NCBI GenBank assembly: GCA_021234155.1
Contig: JAJEKV010000005.1
Location: 9,976,572 to 10,040,571, forward strand
Direction: 5' to 3'
Origin: Isoetes taiwanensis
Lineage: Eukaryota; Streptophyta; Lycopodiopsida; Isoetales; Isoetaceae
Length of the DNA stretch: 64,000 nt
The position numbers and the translations under genes are program-made. Positions within the stretch are counted from its first letter, which is position 1; each line of letters starts with the position of its first letter. The notes beneath the pieces are model-generated. The model had not been told where the DNA came from and made no database searches. It was given only the letters and a program-made list of their open reading frames with translations. Positions 44,466-55,807 of this stretch are shown in pieces.

Positions 44466-47400
44466 TTGCCGGATCTTTGCATGCATATCAGTTTTCATAG
44501 TAGTAGTAGTGGCATGGCACAAGAAAATCAAAGTATAACCGGTGATTCTGAAATCGACAAAGGGAAGCAGAAAATGGTTGAACAAGATACTCTAAATGAC
44601 ATGCTGAATGAAGTGACAGAGAGTGATACTGTCAACAGTGAGAATAGCAGATCATATTCCAGGTATTTCACCAAAAAAATCAGGAAAAGAGCAGAAAAGG
44701 TTGTTGAATGCTTTAGAAATGAAGCCGCCTCTATCTCCGGTGAAAGAGAGGTATTGGTTTCCGTGGATCTTGCAAGATAACAGGCTCTTGGGGTTGTTTA
44801 AACCTCGTGATTGGGCTACCTTCGTAGCGGTGGTGAAACATTCATTGTTACAAAATCTCAAAGATGGATTAGAAGAGGTTAAATCTTCTAATAGCAGTGA
44901 CAAGTTGGCAGCCAAGCACTCTGTTTTATCCATGATTGTTGGGAAAAATGGGGAATTGAAGCAAAAAGGAGTTGCTTCAAAAATGTTGAACTGCCATCCT
45001 CGAAATTTGTCATACGCTGCAGGCAGAAGAAAGAGAATGAAAATTGCAGGTCCAAGTATATGGGCATTAGCAGGCAGAAAGAGAAGATCTGATTGTTTGG
45101 ACGAAGACACAAAGCAATTAGTCATCCAATTTTGGTTAAACAACACCAAGGTTTCACCTAAATACAGGGATGTAAGAAAGAAAAGGCATCAGGCAATCCA
45201 GTTTCTTGATATACCACAGGTATTTCATTCTTTACTTTGTGAAATGCTTCTGATCCCTCATGTATATGCTCATTTTTATTGGAATTTATAGTATCTTCTT
45301 TGTTTTGATGTATGAATGCTTTCTAATGACTGATCTATTATTTATGTATTCACTTTTACTTACTTTTACATATGCAATCACCTTTATTGGTTTGCTTACA
45401 TTTATTGACCATGTATATTACACTAAATCTTCCTTTCTTATTTATGCAGTGACTCCAAAATTCTTAAGCAATGTACAGATTAGATATTTGCATAATATTG
45501 TATGTTATACATGTCTATAGAGTACATATCTTGTACTCGACTTTCGATAGTGCCTATGGACTTCAAGAATCTACTCTAGAACATTAATATGCTCTAGGGT
45601 ACAAGAATGTACCCACATCAAGCATTTTATCCTTACACACGATTTAATGTACATGTGTAATGTATATTCCGTTGTCCTTATGTATATTGTAAGTACATTC
45701 CGAACATTCGAAAGTACATTCTCGAAAGTACATATGAGTGCATATGAGTACATATGAATGCATACGAGTACATCCGAAAGTACATATTAGTACATTATGA
45801 GTACATGTTAGTACATTTTGACTCATGATGTACTCAATTGCACATACAAAATCTTTTATTAACTATGATGATTTGAATGCACAGCCGAAATGCACTTAAC
45901 TTTGTGGAGCAACACCCGTGAGGCAGACATTGGCATCGATTGTTCAATACCTCAAACCTGATTGTGTAAGGAAGCTAAAGGAAAGAAACACATGTTGTTG
46001 TGTCAAGCATGAGCAAGCAGAGAACTTCAGGAAGGCATTTAATTCTATGAGGGCTAAGCTTCACATCAATTGTAGCTGCAATTGTGAAGTTTGTGCTGCT
46101 AACAAAAATGATGGAATTTGTCAGGCTCACAAGCATACATACTGTAATGTCAGCACTCTATGGAGGAGTATGGTTTGTCCAAAACAGGATAGTGACGAGT
46201 GGCACAAATTAAATTGTATTACAAGTGATTGCAAGAACTGTGGTAAGAAGAACATTAGCTTATGTCCAAAAGAAACTGAAAATGACATTGAAAGTAAAGT
46301 CAATTGGCAAATATACTCTTATGTGGATGAGAAGTCTAAAAAAGGAGTCTCAAGAAGGCTCAGATTGGTGGAGAAGACAACAAATGCACCTGTAATGCTG
46401 GATGCCATGTTTGGTCACATGAAGACATTTATCCATCACAACTTTGCAGCTCACTGGCAAAGCAAGGAATTCAGAAGATGTGTTCAAAACCTGAGAGATG
46501 ATTCAGTGATATCAGTGGTTGATTTTGCGTAAAAATTATACATTGAAGCCTTTCAAAGAGGTTCAGTCGTAACATTGGAATGCGTACCAAGTTACTATAA
46601 TGGTACAGATTACCATGTCAAGGTAAATGGCATCTTGAAGAAGATCGCTCACTTGTATATTTCGATGACAGAAATCATGATACACATTTTGTACAACATG
46701 CATTTAAGCTTCATCTAAAATGGCTGAAAGAGAATGGTGGATCTCATGTACAAAGATCATATTGTGTGGTCCGATGGTCAGGCCGCACAATACAAGTCCG
46801 TAAGAAATTCATATTTCATTACCGTGTACTATGTTGAATATGGCATTCGCTTACAATGGAACTACTTTGGGCATGGAAAAGGTGAACATGATGGAGAGTC
46901 CGCCAAGGCCAAGGTGTACTTGCAACAACAACATTCTTGGTGAAACATGGAACGTAGATTAGAGGTGCACATGATGCTTGTGTTGTCTTGAGGAGCAAGC
47001 AATCTAATGTTGACAGAGTATACCGGGAAGTGAAGGAGTCGATATTGATAGAACCAATGCATTGATGTGCAACCTCTTCCCCGGTATTCAAATTGCATGC
47101 TATAGCTTCTATAAGTCCAACTCGACCCCACCTTAGTAATGGTGAGACCATTATCTTGCTTCTGCAATGCTTGCATTAACTTTGAATGGGATGCTTGTGA
47201 GTCCATTTCATTCTGTGGGAAGTGGCAATTAAAGAAGCTAGTACCCCGAGTAAGTACTCATTGTGAAGTAGAGAATGAGGAAACCGCTTTTTTGCAAATG
47301 AAAATGAAGAGCTAGAAGATCTAGTACAGGTAGGTGATATGTTTGCTTCTTTTGCTGCACTAGGAAATGAAGAAAATGTGCCATACTATATCCTTCTTTG

Positions 47401-47701
47401 CAAGAAAATAAAATTTGTTTTGCAGGAAAATGTTATTGACGATTACAAAAATTATCACCATACAGTGAAACAAATCATATCCGCCAGATTACTATCAAAA
47501 TTGCCCGGTTGTCACCACAAGTATAAGTTATTGGATGACAAAGAAGTTCTTGTACCGCAGAGTCTCATTATTGGAGCAAAGTTTGCAATGCCAAAAGTAA
47601 ATCATAAGGTGAAGGGTGCTTCTGCAGCTTATGCATTGTCTACTGATGTGCATGAGATGCTACTGGGAAGTCTGCCTGAAATGCTACATGATCTGGAATA
47701 G
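44466..47701 (+). pseudogene. DDE-like transposase of the 9.7-kb element
   Basis: The N-terminus is MAQENQSITGDSEIDKGKQK (from 44514), with a frame change near 44660-44760. Next comes FPWILQDNRLLGLFKPRDWA and a KMLNCHPRNLSYAAGRRKRM helix, to a GT donor at 45220 (intron to about 45884). Exon 2 has a Cys-rich part (CSCNCEVC, CITSDCKNCGKK) and then WQSKEFRRCVQNLRDD. The catalytic-like blocks are VVDFA-stop-NYTLKPFKEV (46518-46560), FVQHAFKLHLKWL, IVWSDGQAAQYKS (about 46764) and YFGHGKGEHDGESAKAK (46863-46910). The C-terminus is VPYYILLCKKI (about 47380). I recognise the DFAENY/SDGxxxQFKS/HGKGEHDG signature from transposase-like proteins of animals and seed-free plants. A stop replaces the Glu of DFAENY, with another at 46569 and frameshifts near 45915, 46610 and 46735. 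Confidence 0.75.
45500..45840. repeat. AGTACAT-rich array in the transposase intron
   Basis: More than ten AGTACAT/TGTACAT words with spacers such as ATGAGTGCATATGAGTACAT near 45717-45820. A counterpart rich in TGTACT lies at 51570-51785 near the other end of the transposon. Confidence 0.75.
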
Positions 47702-47869
47702 CTTGAACAGATTATATGTTGGACAGATTATATGTTGGAGAGAAATCTGAAAAGAGAAAAGTGCAGGAGTAACATGATTTATATTACATTGTAATTGAGT
47801 ACATCAACTTATTTCAAAACATGTTTCTTGTTATTGATAACTTTATAGAATATATCAACTTCTTTTATG

Positions 47870-48190
47870 CCTAACTATTACATCCTGTGGTGGCTGAAAT
47901 CTCATAGGTATTGCATCCATTCTCCTAAGATTTCCGGAGCGCCATATAATGTTAGGACTAGCTGTGGCAGAGGCCACTGCTACTTCTCTTGCAATTGGAA
48001 GCCCACTCCAGCCCTCACGCAGCGCAGTTGACTCGTGCGCACTTGGCAACTGATTCCTTCCCCAAGGATCAGGATCATAGATCTTGTGAATTGCCCAAAG
48101 TATTGTTAGCATCTCATCCCCGGTGCTTCGCTCTTCGATCCGCTCGACTGCTCCCATAATCCGGTAGGTCGGTAAGGAATCTTGCTTCAT
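47870..48190 (-). CDS. C-terminal segment of the minus-strand transposon gene
   Basis: The frame reads YRIMGAVERIEERSTGDEML, then WAIHKIYDPDPWGRNQLPSA and IPMRFQPPQDVIV, ending near 47870. It has no internal stop. Not recognised. Position suggests the last exon(s) of the protease/HAD gene or a separate small gene; converges on the transposase, whose stop lies about 170 bp away. Confidence 0.4.
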
Positions 48191-48489
48191 ACATTAAGCC
48201 ACAAGAGAATGGTACATCCGAACATATTCCCGCCTTCAAATCCCTAAAGTAGAAGGTGGTTCATCCGTTCAACCTCTCGCTCCCATGTACATGTACAAGT
48301 TCCTTTTGTTCCGTTCAACCTCTGCCCATGTATAAATTCCTCTTCAATTTCATTTTCCTCAACTTCTAATCCAATAACAAAAGTTAAAAATTATTAGCAT
48401 TTTAAATCTAAAACTTCCTCAACCTTAAATATTAATAATAGATATAATTTAACAAGTACTCAAAAGAGTTATGAAAGCAAATCAACATC

Positions 48490-49140
48490 AAGAAAAGTTA
48501 CAAGAAAAAGTATTCAGCTTGATCAAAGGCATTGTACATAGGGCCTTTATTCTGTTCATATCTTCGCCGTATTCATCCACTATAGTCTTGATGATAATGT
48601 CACCATATATGTCCCAAGAGTCATCCAACTTATGCTCCTTTATGTAATTGGTAAAATCTGGTGCATATTTCAACCCTACCAACCAATCAAATAAGAAGGA
48701 CAGCTGGTTGTCGCGTTCTATCAAAGGTGTCCATAGTGGCACACAAACATAACTTTCTTTGTTGAAAAGAGCTTTGTGTGCTTAGACTCAAACACACCAC
48801 AGAGTCGACCATTGTATTTAGGATATTCAATGACAATACTATCCATAGGTACTACTTGAGGAGTTACACCAACTGAATTTGTGTAAGGAAGTCCCCAACA
48901 TCTCTCTTTTCCATAAACATGTTTAAATTTTGGGATGCCATCTTCATAGAGCTTGTCCAAAATTGATGTTATGATATCTAAGGTAAGAGTTGACCATATG
49001 GCCAAATCCCAATGAAAGGAGGCATATTGAAGCATTGCTTTCATTGTTGGTCCGCAGTAGAAAACTCCATGTTCTCAGAATTATGGGCTTGTAAGAGGAA
49101 ATATTCATTCCCTGAGTTCTATAAAAGTAACCCGTAACAC
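48490..49140 (-). CDS. FCP1/HAD-phosphatase-like domain of the transposon
   Basis: Minus-strand segments: SYKPIILR (about 49090), then MLQYASFHWDLAIWSTLTLD and ITSILDKLYEDGIPKFKHVY (49044-48930), then MDSIVIEYPKYNGRLCGVFE (about 48850). Next is NQLSFLFDWLVGLKYAPDFT and YIKEHKLDDSWDIYGD (about 48710-48600). The layout (xxKPxxLRPG, ...WDLAIWST..., ...FLxxLxxxxDxxxYIxEH) is that of FCP1/NLI-interacting-factor phosphatases of the HAD fold. The nucleophile DxDxT loop was not found, and the DDSP motif seems replaced, so catalysis is doubtful. No stop within the two main segments, though a frame change joins them. The family call is inference. Confidence 0.45.
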
Positions 49141-49524
49141 CTTGGATCTCAAATATTAGGAGTCCCGTAAGGAAGCAAAATATAATTAACATACAAGAGC
49201 ACTAGGATTGCAACCATTCATTGATTACATTATCAAGATTACATAAAAAGCCAAATGGCTTAGTGTTGTTTCCAATAAGAAAAAAGCCAATTGGCCTCAT
49301 TTGATAAAGAGTTATGAAAGAAGTTAAGCACTACCATGCTTCTCTTGCGAGGTGCTAGTAGTGCCTGTTTCATTGAGATGGCTCTTATAATTAATCATAG
49401 CCTTAATGAGCACATGTCTCCCCGGATCGCATATACTCCGTGATCAAACCAATCTGAAGAGAACTGAAAGAATGAAAACAAATAGTTTTCAGAATTAAAT
49501 ATTATATAAAAAGCAATTGTGTAT

Positions 49525-50175
49525 ATGTTATCTCACCATGCTCTTAGCTTGCACCTGGGCATCCACAAAGGCTTGCATATAAGCCATGACATAAAGACCA
49601 CAAGAAGCCAGGTCACCTTGTTGTGGAACCTCAGGTCTAATTTCTTTTCAGACCAATTCTTTACATAAATATCAATCTTACGAGAACTGGAATTAGTCAA
49701 TGCTGTAATGATATCTTTATGAAGCCTGCAATAGAAAATAACATCAGAACTATGAAGCATTACACTGAATTAATAGTGAGTGCACTTACATCATAACCAT
49801 CCTCGTGTCGACCTGCACATTCTTTAGCGAGTTCAGAATAAGGATAGCTGGAGAAGACAAAGGGGTGCTACTACAGTTCTTGGCCTTATCTAAAACAATG
49901 ATGACTAGTGCATGGTGCATAGGATCCTCAATCTGGATTGGAATCATAATATACTGGCATTTGCTCAATATGATTCCCTGAAGCCCTTTTTGAACTACAT
50001 ACCAATCCAGATCGTACCATCGGGTTGCATCGATGACGCTTTGTTAAAGGTCGCTCAGAGGGCTAAGAAATTCTCTGAAGGGAAGAAAAAAAATGCATCA
50101 CGCCATTTGTCAGGCATAATGCTAATCAGATACCTATTCACAAAGAAAGTGAGGTTAGATGTTCAGTAGTTAACC
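49525..50175 (-). CDS. Ulp1-type (C48) SUMO/ubiquitin-like protease domain of the transposon
   Basis: Minus-strand exon about 50130-49800 reads PDKWRDAFFFLPF and WYDLDWYVVQKG, then CQYIMIPIQIEDPMHHALVI and SSPAILILNSLKNVQVDTR, followed by a GTAAG donor. The next exon (49730-49535) includes VPQQGDLASCGLYVMAYM. In C48 peptidases the triad is His in HWxLxxI (here MHHALVII), Asp in LxxxDS (here LILNSL, with Asn) and Cys after a conserved Gln (VPQQ...SCG, both present). Several plant DNA transposons of the MULE group carry such a gene; here it lies antisense to the transposase. One TAA or shift occurs near 50045. Activity uncertain because of Asn. Confidence 0.7.
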
Positions 50176-50439
50176 ATAATGCCTTCCAAATAGTTACCTT
50201 CCAAATATATCTATATGCCTGTTGGACATGTGCCTGTCTCTGCAAAGACCTTCCACACAATATTTAGTCACTTTGATTAGAGGCTTTTGCTGGAAAGGGT
50301 AGCATGGAACTATTTTCAACAAGCTCTCCAGGTCTCTGTAAAACAGACTTGCATTATTGAGAGACAAATGAATTGCAACTACAACAGAATCTTACTTACT
50401 CTCCTGTGCTGTCATCTCCAGATCGAGCACTTTCAGATG

Positions 50440-51490
50440 ATGTTTGGCTTCTAGTCCTGCAGAAGTCATCATAAAATTGTTCAGATATTACACTTCAAAA
50501 GCTTCAATTAACATAATAAATATTCACCTTTTTGTTGAAGTTGTATTTTGCATGCACTCCTTCCTTTTTCTTGTCTGCTTCTCCTGTTTAACAACCTTGG
50601 TCTCCTCAACCTTGGTTTCCTCTATGTCATCAACCTTAGTGGCCTCAACCTTTGTTTCCTCAACCTTTGTTTCCTCAACCCTGGTTTCCTCCACTGCCAC
50701 ATCATCCTTTTGGATCTCTTGTACCTCCACCATCTCTTCCTCTCCCTTAATATGGCTACTATCCTCTATCTTTTCAATGGTTGCCTGAACAAAGGCTGCA
50801 GAAGATTCACCAATTTCCAACACTTCTGCATAAATTAGTCACCAAAGTCAATCAGTATTGTGGATCCTAATTTTAAGTTAATGGTATACCTGTTGAATCA
50901 TCAGTCAACAGCATTTGAATTTCCTGCTGAAATGATGGCATTGGCTTAATAGGTTTCCAAATTGGTTTCTCTGGAAATTTGTATTGTGAAGAAAGCCCTG
51001 CAGACTCTGGAACTTTATAATTGAAGAAGAAAAACTTGAAGAACCTATAAAAATGGTGTTTAATAATTGCAAAGACACACAAGCAAAAAGAAGATGCAAC
51101 ATACCCGCAGATAACTACATCGCCTCGCTTTAACTTTTCAACCTCTGCTGCATAATCCACAAATGTTCGAATCGGTATGCTCGTGGCTATATGGAATTCC
51201 AAGTGACATATCAAGCTCATATGACATGAAAATTAAATTCCAGGGATTGTAAATCAATCAAATGTGATATTTACTTACATGTATCCGAGGACTTCACTGG
51301 TACCTCAAGCTCTTCCTCAAAAGACTTTACAAGGTTTACAGGTGATGCCCATGTAGAAGTATTTCCCAAATCCTCCTGACCTTCTGTCAAATCCAATACC
51401 TTGGAAGAAAGTGTTGTTGGCTTCTTGCTGTCATCTACAATAAAGAGTAGAAAAAGACTTGAGATAAGAAAAGGAATATGCATGATTAAC
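50440..51490 (-). CDS. Acidic and linker exons of the minus-strand transposon gene
   Basis: Segments with splice-like borders: TLSSKVLDLTEGQEDLGNTS and SFEEELEVPVKSSDT (51440-51285); IPIRTFVDYAAEVEKLKRGD (51170-51105); PESAGLSSQYKFPEKPIWKP and PSFQQEIQMLLTDDSTG (51015-50890). An acidic repeat follows, with VEETKVEETKVEATKV (about 50685-50620), then a basic KQEKQTRKRKE and RSQTSSESARSGDDSTGE (to about 50405). No folded domain recognised. Probably the linker between zinc finger and protease of one multi-exon protein. Confidence 0.45.
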
Positions 51491-51569
51491 AAGACTACAA
51501 TATCATACCCTTTTCTGGTTTCCTTATGCTACCAAAATCACCTGCATCAGTCAAACATTGAGTATATCA

Positions 51570-51790
51570 GATCATCAACTAAGAAATGTATTCTCAATGT
51601 ACTCTACAAGTACAGTCAATGAAAAAATTAACTGACAATGTACTCCAATGTATCCATCTGATAATGTACTCTGATTTATCATGTAAATGTATCCAATGTA
51701 CTGTTGAAATGTACTGAATGTACTCTGAAATGCATTGTTCTGAAGTACAATCAATGTAAACAAAGCTAGCTGATATTGTACTTTGCCCAC
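51570..51790. repeat. TGTACT-rich array
   Basis: Iterated AATGTACT, AATGTATCC and TGTACTGAATGTACTC, in an intron of the minus-strand gene. Inverted counterpart of the AGTACA-rich array at 45500-45840. Confidence 0.75.
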
Positions 51791-52120
51791 TGATGAGTCA
51801 TGAAGTATTCAATAATAACTCAAAATGTAATTTTGACAGCAACAATAGCAATGTATCTGTCAATTGCTACACTATACAGTTCTCAATAACAAGTAATTAG
51901 CTACCTACATTACTGAGCTGATGAGCACATGAAATTAAAAACTCTCATCTTTAAAAATAAGTAGTCTATTTGGCAGATTATACATGACTGAACCCACATT
52001 ATCCAACTACAAAAACTATGTATCTAAATACTCAATGTAAATGCAAGCCTAAAACCTTCATGCAAAAAAGAATCTAACTATTAAAATAAGAAAAGAAATT
52101 GTAAATTAAATGTACATCTA

Positions 52121-53356
52121 CTAACCTTTTGTTGCAAGCAGTCCAAGTGCTACAGGCAAATTGCTATTCCATGAGCAGTCAGGATCAACACATGAAATCT
52201 TTGTGCTAGCAAGATAGGATATACACAGCAGACAATAAGGGTGTCTGCAGGGTGCCAGAACCACTGGATTCACACCAAAAGATTGCTCACAATATGTACA
52301 TGAAGAAAAAGGCTGAACAATAATCTGATCTGCAAGAATTGTAGACTGGAGAGGAGGGGGCTGTAAAGTAAGGATCGAGGAATGTTCTAAAAATTCCCTG
52401 AGTTCCATAATTTTTTTGTCTCCTGCCTCAGCTGAGCTCATATCAACAGATGTAGCTTCAATCTTTGCATCTACATGTTTCAATTCGGTAAGATTCATGT
52501 CAATATGTTTCTGGAGCTCAGCCTGATCCTGCATTCTTGATTCCTTTTGCTCGATAGCATCCTCAACTTTCCATTTTAGGTGCTGAAATCTTATGGCACT
52601 TTCAGATGTTTGGTCCAGTTTTGATTGTTGATCCTCCAATGCTGCCATTTTTGCTTCAACATTCCTCTCTGCTTCCTGGACCAACCTGATATAAACTGCT
52701 CTCTCCCCTTCCTTGTGCTTCAATGTATCAAGGATCTCTTGCCTTCTTTCCTTTAACTCAGTTAATTTCTTGCTTAAAGATGTTTTCACAATAGATCTGC
52801 TGTCTAAGAAGTTACTGAAAACTTCTAATTGCTCCTTTGTGTAACTCTTAGCTGAAGTTCTTGGGGCTTTTGCATTTGCATTGCTAGATTTCACTGTCAC
52901 CACCTCACTAGATAGATCCGAATCCTTTTGCTTCGATCCGCCCATGCTTTGACATCTTCCCAAATCCCACTTCGCACCTTTCGTGATGCAATGCAAATGC
53001 CCTTATGGCATGAGAGGGACATAGTGATTCATAACATCTTTTCTTCCAAAAGCAAACTCATACCATTTGCAGAATTCTTCTGTCCACTTCATATCAATTC
53101 TGTCATCCTTATAGCCATACCTGCTTGGTGCTTCATCACCCCATATCTCTCTTACCATAGCATCATACCGCTTTCGTAAACATCACAAAAAATTCAGGTT
53201 AATCCGAGCTGTCTTCTGTAAAAACCCGGTATCATCGGTGGTAAAATTTCCCTTTGGCATGCGAACTTGAAGCTTTCTTATTTGTTTGGAGGCTTTCCTG
53301 GTCCTTGGAGACTTTCTTGAACCCTTGATTGGCGTCTTCTTTGGGGTCTTTGCCAT
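52121..53356 (-). pseudogene. Basic, coiled-coil, RING-like zinc-finger protein of the transposon
   Basis: One frame runs from ATG at 53356 to 52121 with two stops (TGA at 53185, TAA at 53005). The N-terminus is highly basic (MAKTPKKTPIKGSRKSPRTR), nuclear-type. RYDAMVREIWGDEAPSRYGY and WTEEFCKWYEFAFGRKDVMN follow. A long coiled coil spans about 52850-52430 (LTELKERRQEILDTLKHKEG and on). The C-terminus has a zinc-binding pattern CTYC, CRHPYCLLC, CVDPDC (about 52310-52180), RING-like but with only seven clear ligands. A RING beside a SUMO-type protease would suggest ubiquitin/SUMO manipulation, but that is inference. Likely the 5' part of the protease gene or its neighbour. Confidence 0.6.
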
Positions 53357-53850
53357 GTTTACAGTACCTGCAAAATGAACAAAGCAACAAATTTGATTTC
53401 ATAAGATAAATTTGCCCGAAATATTTGAACATCAGACCGTAAACCAAACGCATTGTTTATATTCATGTTATACCTACATCGATTTAGCTTGAAAAATACC
53501 GCTTTTCAATTTTTAATCCATAGAACCAGTTCTGTTACTTCTTGAATTCATTTTCGGACTGAAATCACAGAAAATTAAAACTACAAAATAAAGAAAACAA
53601 AACTTACAGGGCAGATCACACGGATATGCAGTGTTCCGAGCCGATTCAAACGTTCTTAGCAGTGCCAATTTTCGGAAAACAAACCAATTCTTGCTCCACT
53701 CGGTTAGCCAAGAAACAGGGGGAACAAAATGGAGGGAATTTTTGGTACACTCGAATAATGACATTTTCTTTAATGATGGCAATCAAAAACTTGCTATAAT
53801 TAAAATACATAACGTTATATGTAATGTATTCGAATGGCCCTTTTTTTTAT

Positions 53851-53871
53851 CACCCTAGCGTGCTTATACCC
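53851..53871 (-). repeat. Right TIR of the 9.7-kb transposon
   Basis: Inward reading GGGTATAAGCACGCTAGGGT; two differences from the left end in 21 bases. Confidence 0.85.
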
Positions 53872-53875
53872 TTTT

Positions 53876-54690
53876 ATTATTCTACAGAAAATCAAAGTGA
53901 GTTCAAGTCTAGCAGGAATTTAGCATTATAGAAAATTATGACGTGTGTCTGACATCTAGTCTACAACTATTATCCTCATGGCTTGCTATCAGAATTGGTT
54001 CTTAAAATCAGAATTATTGACTACCTATTTTTTGGATGCAGGGTATAGTTTCTCTCGTCTAGTTTATGCAATGCAAAAAGCTCAAAATAATTGAGAAAAT
54101 AAGTATCTGAAACCTCTGAACTCAACTCCAAGCTAAGATCCTTATAGCAATTTTAGGAAAGCAACACTATGAGAACAAGGACCTTCCATTCTCTAGGGCA
54201 ACTTCCATGATCGTCTATAACAAGAAGCTTTGCTGTTTTTTCCCCGCATACACTTCATAAAGACTCCAGAAGTTGCCAGACCTCGAGAGAGTGATGTTCT
54301 GCAACTTCGGCAAGGTCTCTACTCCATCCTGTTGATCACAGTTTGCACCATGCCAATAAGGCTTACACAAAGCAAGAAACAGCTGAAAAACCCTCGCCTA
54401 TTGATTGAAACCCTGTGCCGGAATGCCAGAAAAGAGTAAAGCAGTTAACCAAAAGCTGCAGATAGCTCAATAGCTTTCCGATTAAACCCAAAATGCAAAG
54501 AAAGAAGTCCTTGCAAAAATATTTACCTGTTTGAGGCTTCAGCGACTCCTCTGCTTCAGCGATGCTCTTGCAATTTACCGTAAGTTTAAAGCATTCGATT
54601 CTTCAGAGCATTCGGAGTAGGAGTAGGCCCTAACGTAGCATACGGATCGGACCTTCCCGCCCAACTCCCTCTTCTCGACCACCTGCGGGA
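53876..54690. other. No gene recognised
   Basis: AT-rich, with a more balanced part near 54230-54440 lacking any recognisable protein. Confidence 0.35.
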
Positions 54691-54719
54691 AGAATGGTGG
54701 TCGACCGTATGAAAGACCA

Positions 54720-55060
54720 GTCCGTATACGGACGTTTTGAATTTGAAAAAACCCCTATCCAGTCACGCACTTGGGTCATACGTGTACAAAAAGGTGAAAC
54801 CCCCGGGTGTCAAACCTTGCAGACACCTCGACCCTGCCACCCGGACCATTCTAAAAGGGGCAAGCGAACAGGAAGCTCCTCAAAATCTTGAGGAAGAGTT
54901 AAGGGATTATTGGGCACAGGTTTCTCCACAATATGAAAGTGCAGCATATTTGATTTTCAAATCCCTATCCCAACTCATAATGAGGATGAGGAAGCTTGAC
55001 GAATCTTCTAGCATTTATCACCTAAAGTTAGGGAACAACTTGCATGTCAGCAGAGTCTAA
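54720..55060 (+). CDS. Reading frame next to a third copy of the short dispersed repeat
   Basis: GGTGAAACCCCCGGGTGTCA at 54796-54815 is the inverted match of 42121-42141. The plus frame 54737-55060 then gives PCRHLDPATRTILKG and EELRDYWAQVSPQYESAAYL, ending near 55060. Helical, unrecognised. Confidence 0.3.
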
Positions 55061-55148
55061 CTCCATCGGTAATGGTGGACCCTCCTCGATATTCTTTGCA
55101 AGTATTCTCATGATGGGAATGGCCAATCATTTCCCCTTGAAGAAACTT

Positions 55149-55149
55149 T

Positions 55150-55180
<31 letters not shown>

Positions 55181-55181
55181 C
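55149..55181. repeat. Poly-T/poly-G homopolymer run
   Basis: About 22 T followed by 10 G. Confidence 0.95.
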
Positions 55182-55800
55182 TTCTTATTCTCATCATTGT
55201 ACCCCTCCTCATTCTACGCATGAGCTAGCACAACATAATTTCATTGTTGAGTACGTTCACTTTGGTGTTATGTCCTTGATTTGGTATGTGCAGACGTCTT
55301 TAAAAGATTTTTGATGAGGTCATTCAAGAATGCACAAGGGAGAGTGGACATTGCATCTCTATGACATAGAAATGATCAATTTAGGATACAGCATGAATAC
55401 ATCTAGGTTGCTAGCAGCATGATCTTGTGGGAACATTGTACATCATACATTGGGAAACAGATATGAACACAAACCCACCATTCGTATTGCTTATCATTGT
55501 AGCAGCCTCGTCCTTACTGACCATTTATACTATACAAACGTTCTGAGCGCAAAAAGGCTAGAAATCGATTGACCAAAACCTATAACAACGGCATTCAAAC
55601 TATGGACCGACCAGAATTTATGAGTGAATAGGTTTTTGAAGTACATCTATGCTTTATGGAAGTTATATGTCGTGATAAATGTACTTATAATATGTTGTAT
55701 ATTGCATTGTATTGTATGCATAGGAACGAAAACTAGGGGCCACGCATTGACAGACCAAGGCTATCTCTGCGACAAGTCTTACAACAGAACGTCGACATTG
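55182..55800. other. No gene recognised
   Basis: AT-rich sequence, no coding signal seen. Confidence 0.35.
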
Positions 55801-55807
55801 GGCCTCG

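Larger units (their letters stand above)
44154..53871. mobile_element. 9.7-kb DNA transposon: DDE-like transposase plus Ulp1/HAD/zinc-finger genes
   Basis: The left end GGGTAAAAGCATGCTAGGGT begins at 44154. The right end read inward is GGGTATAAGCACGCTAGGGT, ending at 53871; 19 of the first 21 bases agree. TTTT lies on both sides (44150-44153 and 53872-53875), compatible with a 4-bp duplication though low in information. The two MITEs (17425-17746, 40285-40532) share these ends. The plus strand carries a transposase, and the minus strand carries coding segments convergent with it. Stops and shifts indicate a decayed copy of an autonomous element. Superfamily not assigned. Confidence 0.75.

Noticed and set aside
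50444..50838. Plus-strand frames rich in STLVSS and FLNLCFLNP
   Set aside because: Antisense of the acidic VEETKVEETK repeat of the minus-strand transposon gene, which has better exon borders and context.
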